Below are positions 4,498 to 5,479 of a DNA stretch of 5,479 bases, piece by piece. This DNA is from Actinomycetota bacterium (GTDB lineage Bacteria > Actinomycetota > Thermoleophilia > Gaiellales > Gaiellaceae), in NCBI GenBank assembly GCA_003162235.1, contig PMMN01000050.1, positions 1,806 through 7,284 of the forward strand, in the 5' to 3' direction. The position numbers and the translations under genes are program-made. The number at the start of each line of letters is the position of its first letter. The first letter of the stretch is position 1. A model generated the notes under the pieces. That model was not told the origin of the DNA, searched no databases, and saw only the letters and a program-made list of their open reading frames with translations.

Positions 4498-5479
4498 ATG
4501 ATCGGTAAACGGAGAGCCAAGAGCGGGTTGTTGCTCTTTTCTCTTTTCGTAGCGACCGTGCTGGCAGGCGCGGCGAGCACGGGCTCGCCAAACGCCGCAA
4601 GCAAGGCAGTGACACTTGACGTCGAGCTCGCCATCGATACCACCGGAAGCATGGCGTCGTCAATCGCACAGGCTCAGGCAGACGCAAAGGGCCTGGTGTC
4701 GGACATCCGCGCTCGTTACGCGAGTGCGGAGTTCGCGACCGTTCAGTTCAGGGACTCCTCCGACACACCCGAGTACCAGATCATGAAGGCGATGAGCGGC
4801 GACGCCACGGCCGTCGACACTTCCATCGACGGGCTCTCGGCTGGTGGCGGTGGCGACTATCCAGAGGCGCTCAACCTCGTCTTTCAAAACGCGCTGGATC
4901 CCGCCAATCCGATCGGCTGGAGAACGGGTTCTCGGCGGGTCCTCGTCGTCATCAGCGACGCCGAGCCGCACGGCGCCGGTACGGCCGGTTTCGCGGGCTG
5001 CACCGACACCTCGACTGATCCGCACGGCCTCAGCACGAGCACCGTGCTGGCAAATCTGAAGGCGGCCGGTGTCACCCTCCTCATGGTCCGGCAGGCGGCA
5101 ACCGCCTCGGCGACTCTCCAGTGCTACCAGTCGCTCGCGGCAGCGGGTTTCAGCGGAGGCGCGGCGAAGAACGGCGGCGACAAACTGATCGATGTCGTCG
5201 AGGCCATGATCGTCAAAGTGGTCACGGGCACTTCGTCGCCGGTTGGCCTCTGGCGAGCGGGCAACAGCCGCCTCTATCGTTGGATCGCGATTCCGAAGGG
5301 ATTCGAAGAGCGAAGCATGACGCCCCATAAATTGGGGAACGGTTGCTTGGTGCGCTCGGGGGATCCCGTAGATCACTATTACCCGAGAGGCAACAACCTC
5401 TACAGGGTTGCCTACCGGTACTGGCACAGCAGAGCAGCAGGCGCGGGGAAAGCCGGGAAGAACTGCACGAAGCGCTGGA
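4498..5479 (+). CDS. secreted von Willebrand factor A-domain protein (3' end cut off by window)
   Basis: The frame is open for 327 codons and runs off the window without a stop. Residues 1-25 form a signal peptide: basic MIGKRRAK, hydrophobic LLLFSLFVATVLAG, and a likely AGA cleavage site around residue 25. The protein is therefore exported. Residues about 38-243 form a VWA domain: the metal-binding MIDAS motif is DTTGS (47-51) in ELAIDTTGSM, GGGGDYPEAL (116-125) is the second metal loop, and VVISDAEPHG (150-159) the third. The GGGDxPE and DAxPHG forms resemble the hemicentin/alpha-kinase-associated VWA group rather than the Mg-chelatase or CoxE groups. Cys168 and Cys209 could form a disulfide. 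Residues 244-327 (starting TSSPVGLWRAG) match nothing I recognise and carry further cysteines at 283 and 323. VWA domains with intact MIDAS bind protein ligands through a divalent cation, so an adhesion or surface-interaction role is plausible. The ligand and total length are unknown. The gene has its own strong ribosome binding site and is separated by 630 bases from the polyphosphate cluster. Confidence 0.88.
   Translation, partial: MIGKRRAKSGLLLFSLFVATVLAGAASTGSPNAASKAVTLDVELAIDTTGSMASSIAQAQADAKGLVSDIRARYASAEFATVQFRDSSDTPEYQIMKAMSGDATAVDTSIDGLSAGGGGDYPEALNLVFQNALDPANPIGWRTGSRRVLVVISDAEPHGAGTAGFAGCTDTSTDPHGLSTSTVLANLKAAGVTLLMVRQAATASATLQCYQSLAAAGFSGGAAKNGGDKLIDVVEAMIVKVVTGTSSPVGLWRAGNSRLYRWIAIPKGFEERSMTPHKLGNGCLVRSGDPVDHYYPRGNNLYRVAYRYWHSRAAGAGKAGKNCTKRW

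Noticed and set aside
4229..4687. 152-codon minus-strand frame over the VWA start
   Set aside because: Its first two thirds are antisense to the VWA signal peptide and upstream region and are Arg/Leu-rich. Only the last 49 codons (4378-4229) look different, and these fall in the suspected insertion scar.
4660..5427. 255-codon open frame on the minus strand
   Set aside because: It lies wholly antisense to the VWA gene, which has a perfect ribosome binding site, a signal peptide and complete MIDAS motifs. The antisense translation has no domain character.

Overview
The window is GC-rich bacterial DNA with ATG/GTG starts and dense genes on both strands. The combination of a short Ppx/GppA phosphatase, a Nudix/histidine-phosphatase pair that matches the two domains of mycobacterial MutT1, and a CYTH-CHAD protein points to an actinobacterium. 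A deep-branching lineage such as Thermoleophilia is my guess; no rRNA or other marker is present to settle it.

Layout. (1) 1-39: possible last 12 codons of an upstream gene. (2) 109-987 (+): exopolyphosphatase/GppA-type phosphatase. (3) 984-1415 (-): Nudix hydrolase, convergent with ppx; both genes stop inside the same CTAG. (4) 1416-1661: a 246-base gap with a promoter-like sequence, a string of inverted repeats and a terminator-like hairpin on the minus strand, possibly a small RNA or an attenuated leader. (5) 1662-2153 (-): SixA/MutT1-type histidine phosphatase. (6) 2154-2417: divergent intergenic region with hairpins. (7) 2418-3866 (+): CYTH-CHAD protein. (8) 3867-4497: about 630 bases without a convincing gene, including what may be a decayed transposase tail and a lower-GC patch. 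(9) 4498 to the window end (+): secreted von Willebrand factor A-domain protein, cut off by the window edge.

The genes from 109 to 3866 form a coherent neighbourhood for polyphosphate and nucleotide-polyphosphate turnover. Ppx/GppA trims polyphosphate or (p)ppGpp. The Nudix and histidine-phosphatase proteins correspond to the two halves of MutT1, which sanitises oxidised nucleotides and cleaves dinucleoside polyphosphates. CYTH domains act on triphosphates and CHAD domains bind polyphosphate. A ppk gene just outside the left edge would be expected but cannot be seen. The VWA gene beyond the gap looks unrelated. I see no tRNA, rRNA, CRISPR array or intact mobile element, and no clear case for a wholly new system; the most unusual items are the split MutT1 arrangement and the structured gap at 1416-1661.
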